DNA of 33,909 nt from CAYJGN01 sp964369635. Its GTDB lineage: Bacteria > Bacillota > Clostridia > Oscillospirales > Ruminococcaceae. Location: contig CAYJGN010000020.1 in NCBI GenBank assembly GCA_964369635.1, forward strand, positions 1 to 33,909, given 5' to 3'. The translations under genes were made by a program, and so were the position numbers. Every line of letters starts with the position of its first letter. The stretch's first letter is position 1. This document shows, piece after piece, positions 32,641 to 33,909 of the stretch. The notes under the pieces were generated by a model, which saw only the letters and a program-made list of their open reading frames with translations, searched no databases and was not told the origin of the DNA.

Positions 32641-33027
32641 TTACTCTAAAATAGTATTAAAATCAATATCACAGTCCGGCAACTCAATATCTTCAAATGA
32701 AATATCTACTTTAACTTTTAGTTTTTTATCAGCAATAACACGAGCAATAACGCTTCCATCAGCAATAAATGAAACGATTGCTGCGCATTCATCTGGAATT
32801 TTAGTATGCAACCTACCAGCGCTCATAGTTCCTTTAACTGTAGTGTGGACGCTATTTGAGACAAACCCTACTTTATCTAAAACAGGATCGTATACTGCAA
32901 TCGCCTCAGGGTCGTGAATATTATCAGGCTCTTTAATAATCTTAAGTTTAGCACCAACTTTAAAGGGTTTTATACCCGAGTAAAATTTATAGCCTGTTAT
33001 CGTTATGAAAATATCATTAAATTCCAT
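32641..33027 (-). CDS. Stand-alone HIRAN-domain protein
   Basis: A 128-residue protein. The segment ITGYKFYSGIKPFKVGAKLKIIKEPDNIHDPEAIAVYDPVLDKVGFVSN matches the HIRAN domain, with the signature ePdNxhDpxAIaVy and the following K-x-G-y-V. HIRAN domains of HLTF/Rad5 bind 3' DNA ends; bacterial stand-alone members are uncharacterised. The tail is acidic and beta-rich (VKVDISFEDIELPDCDIDF). Start ATG 33027 lies behind AAGGAGG. It is convergent to the GTPase-NYN gene 96 bases away; no functional link can be shown. Confidence 0.85.
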   Translation of the reverse strand: MEFNDIFITITGYKFYSGIKPFKVGAKLKIIKEPDNIHDPEAIAVYDPVLDKVGFVSNSVHTTVKGTMSAGRLHTKIPDECAAIVSFIADGSVIARVIADKKLKVKVDISFEDIELPDCDIDFNTILE

Positions 33028-33130
33028 ATTGTCCTCCTTATAATTTTTAATCGAAATTGTTAGTAAATAGAAAATTAATTTTTCGCATTGCTAATTAGTA
33101 AGACAGTGATAATTGCATCTTTAAACTCAA

Positions 33131-33283
33131 TTAATCTGGCAACACTCTTTTAGGATTTGAAATTTCTTTTATATAGTAGTCACCGGTTTTTGTGTTTTTC
33201 GAGATAATTACATTGATGTTCTTATCGGTTTTTTCTCGTATTTCAAGTATAAGCATCTTTTCTTGTTTTGATATAGGCATCAT
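33131..33283 (-). CDS. Small ORF of about 50 residues, hypothetical
   Basis: MMPISKQEKMLILEIREKTDKNINVIISKNTKTGDYYIKEI... is a charged, helix-then-strand small protein of unknown function. A GGAGGA site (33293-33288) precedes the tandem ATG codons at 33283 and 33280, which makes translation credible. A longer in-frame start at 33349 has no ribosome site and is ignored. No family recognised. Confidence 0.5.
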   Translation of the reverse strand: MMPISKQEKMLILEIREKTDKNINVIISKNTKTGDYYIKEISNPKRVLPD

Positions 33284-33483
33284 ATTTTCCTCCAATTTAT
33301 TTTTTGGTAATAAAAGGATATCAAATAAAATGCACCATAAAAAGGACATTTATTTAAAATTAAAATTTTGCGACTCTGTGATTTTAAATATAAACAACAA
33401 TAAAAAAACAGCCTAAGGCGGATACTGATAGGGATCATTTGAATACGAGGTATTTACAAAACACTGCAACATATTTGATATTT

Positions 33484-33555
33484 TGTAGGGTCACGGCTTG
33501 CCGTGACCGCGAAGTTTACACGAATATGACGGACATGGCAAGCCATGTCCCTACA
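33484..33555. repeat. MITE-like palindromic element
   Basis: Two inverted copies of a 26-base unit, 33484-33509 and 33530-33555, form long terminal inverted repeats beginning TGTAGGG. Each copy is itself a hairpin: GGTCACGG with CCGTGACC on the left, GGACATGG with CCATGTCC on the right. The two copies differ at four positions, and the differences compensate one another in each hairpin stem. No coding sequence. Small elements with TGTAGGG ends are frequent in Clostridia genomes, as I remember. Confidence 0.8.
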
Positions 33556-33586
33556 TAATAATTATAAGTTTCACAAAACTTAACAT

Positions 33587-33620
33587 AATAAAAATCCGCC
33601 AGAAATGGCAGATTTTTATT
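33587..33620. terminator. Terminator-like hairpin
   Basis: AATAAAAATC (33587-33596) and GCCA pair with TGGC and GATTTTTATT (33611-33620), one mismatch, GAAA loop. A- and T-rich flanks suit either direction. Confidence 0.65.
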
Positions 33621-33672
33621 ATCGCTATATCTAAAATTGTAATTTTGTTAATACCCTTATGAGCGTCTGCCT

Positions 33673-33909
33673 TAATGGCTGTATTTTTGATGGCACGCCG
33701 TGAGGGACTTTCGTTTTAGCGCGCTAAAACCCTGCTTGATTTGCTACCGCAAATCTGTGCACAAACTCTAAAAACAGTACACCGTACTGTTTTATAGACG
33801 AGTTTGCCCTCTTGGGTTCGAATCCTTGGGGATTTTTTCGCAAAAAAAACAGCCTAATGGCTGTATTTTTGATGGCACGCCGTGAGGGACTTTCGTTTTA
33901 GCGCGCTAA
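33673..33909. repeat. Start of a 182-bp-period repeat array rich in palindromes
   Basis: A 55-base segment at 33673-33727 recurs exactly at 33855-33909, where the window ends, a period of 182 bp. It contains TTTTAGCGCGCTAAAA (palindrome 33714-33729). The stretch between holds a hairpin GATTTGC/GCAAATC (33738-33755) and a nested one, CAAACTC (33762-33768) with GAGTTTG (33800-33806) enclosing ACAGTAC/GTACTGT (33774-33790). There is no coding region between 33284 and 33909: the stretch holds only this repeat, the hairpin and the MITE-like element. Confidence 0.75.

Noticed and set aside
33192..33416. 74-residue plus-strand open frame
   Set aside because: Hydrophobic but antisense to the small ORF with the better ribosome site, and it ends in repeat-like DNA.
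33811..33830. TTCGAAT with flanking GG/CC that resembles a tRNA T-arm
   Set aside because: The T stem has only two good pairs and no matching acceptor, D or anticodon arms lie upstream; not a tRNA.

Overview
The window looks like a chromosomal stretch of a low-GC Firmicute, most likely a Clostridia-type anaerobe. The reasons are strong AGGAGG-type ribosome binding sites, sigma-A promoters spaced TTGACA-N17-TATAAT, some TTG starts, a pyruvate kinase with a C-terminal PEP-utiliser domain, a zur-znuACB operon and a 7TM-type sensor kinase. I cannot name a species. Three runs of exactly 10 N (5289-5298, 8847-8856, 30891-30900) are assembly gaps; each lies inside a gene and the protein resumes beyond it.

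Layout. 1-2600: 3' end of ilvC, then ilvD (branched-chain amino acid synthesis), then a likely small RNA with a strong terminator. 2600-3800: a divergent SDR oxidoreductase / HxlR regulator pair with overlapping promoters and a shared palindrome. 4039-8637: an aminotransferase, threonine/serine dehydratase and M20 amidohydrolase operon, followed by an MFS carrier. 8709-10000: an ACR3-type arsenite exporter whose promoter is flanked by two perfect ArsR-type operators, with no arsR gene in the window. 10017-12242: an amidohydrolase and an SPFH protein / ribbon-helix-helix pair. 12312-12393: a multi-hairpin element. 12477-16054: an apparently self-regulated zinc uptake operon (zur, znuA, znuC, znuB, and a lipoprotein resembling the DUF1980/YcgQ C-terminal domain).

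16211-25900: SatP-type carboxylate transporter, ECF sigma factor with its membrane-anchored partner, a His/Cys-rich metal-binding protein, an HD-domain protein, a two-component system (7TM-type kinase plus OmpR-type regulator), pyruvate kinase, and a Cys-rich protein with a carboxypeptidase-regulatory-like fold. 26050-29852: a VirD4/TraG-like coupling ATPase without membrane anchor, translationally coupled to a divergent P-loop ATPase, with a coiled-coil protein upstream. No relaxase or mating-pore gene is near.

30006-32544 is the most striking gene: a TetM/EF-G-like translation GTPase fused at its C-terminus to a YacP/Rae1-type NYN endoribonuclease. Both halves belong to families that act in the ribosomal A site, so the fusion suggests a GTP-driven factor that cleaves mRNA on the ribosome. 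A stand-alone HIRAN protein and a 50-residue ORF follow on the other strand. The last 500 bases are dense in palindromes: a MITE-like element and the start of a 182-bp-period repeat that runs off the window.
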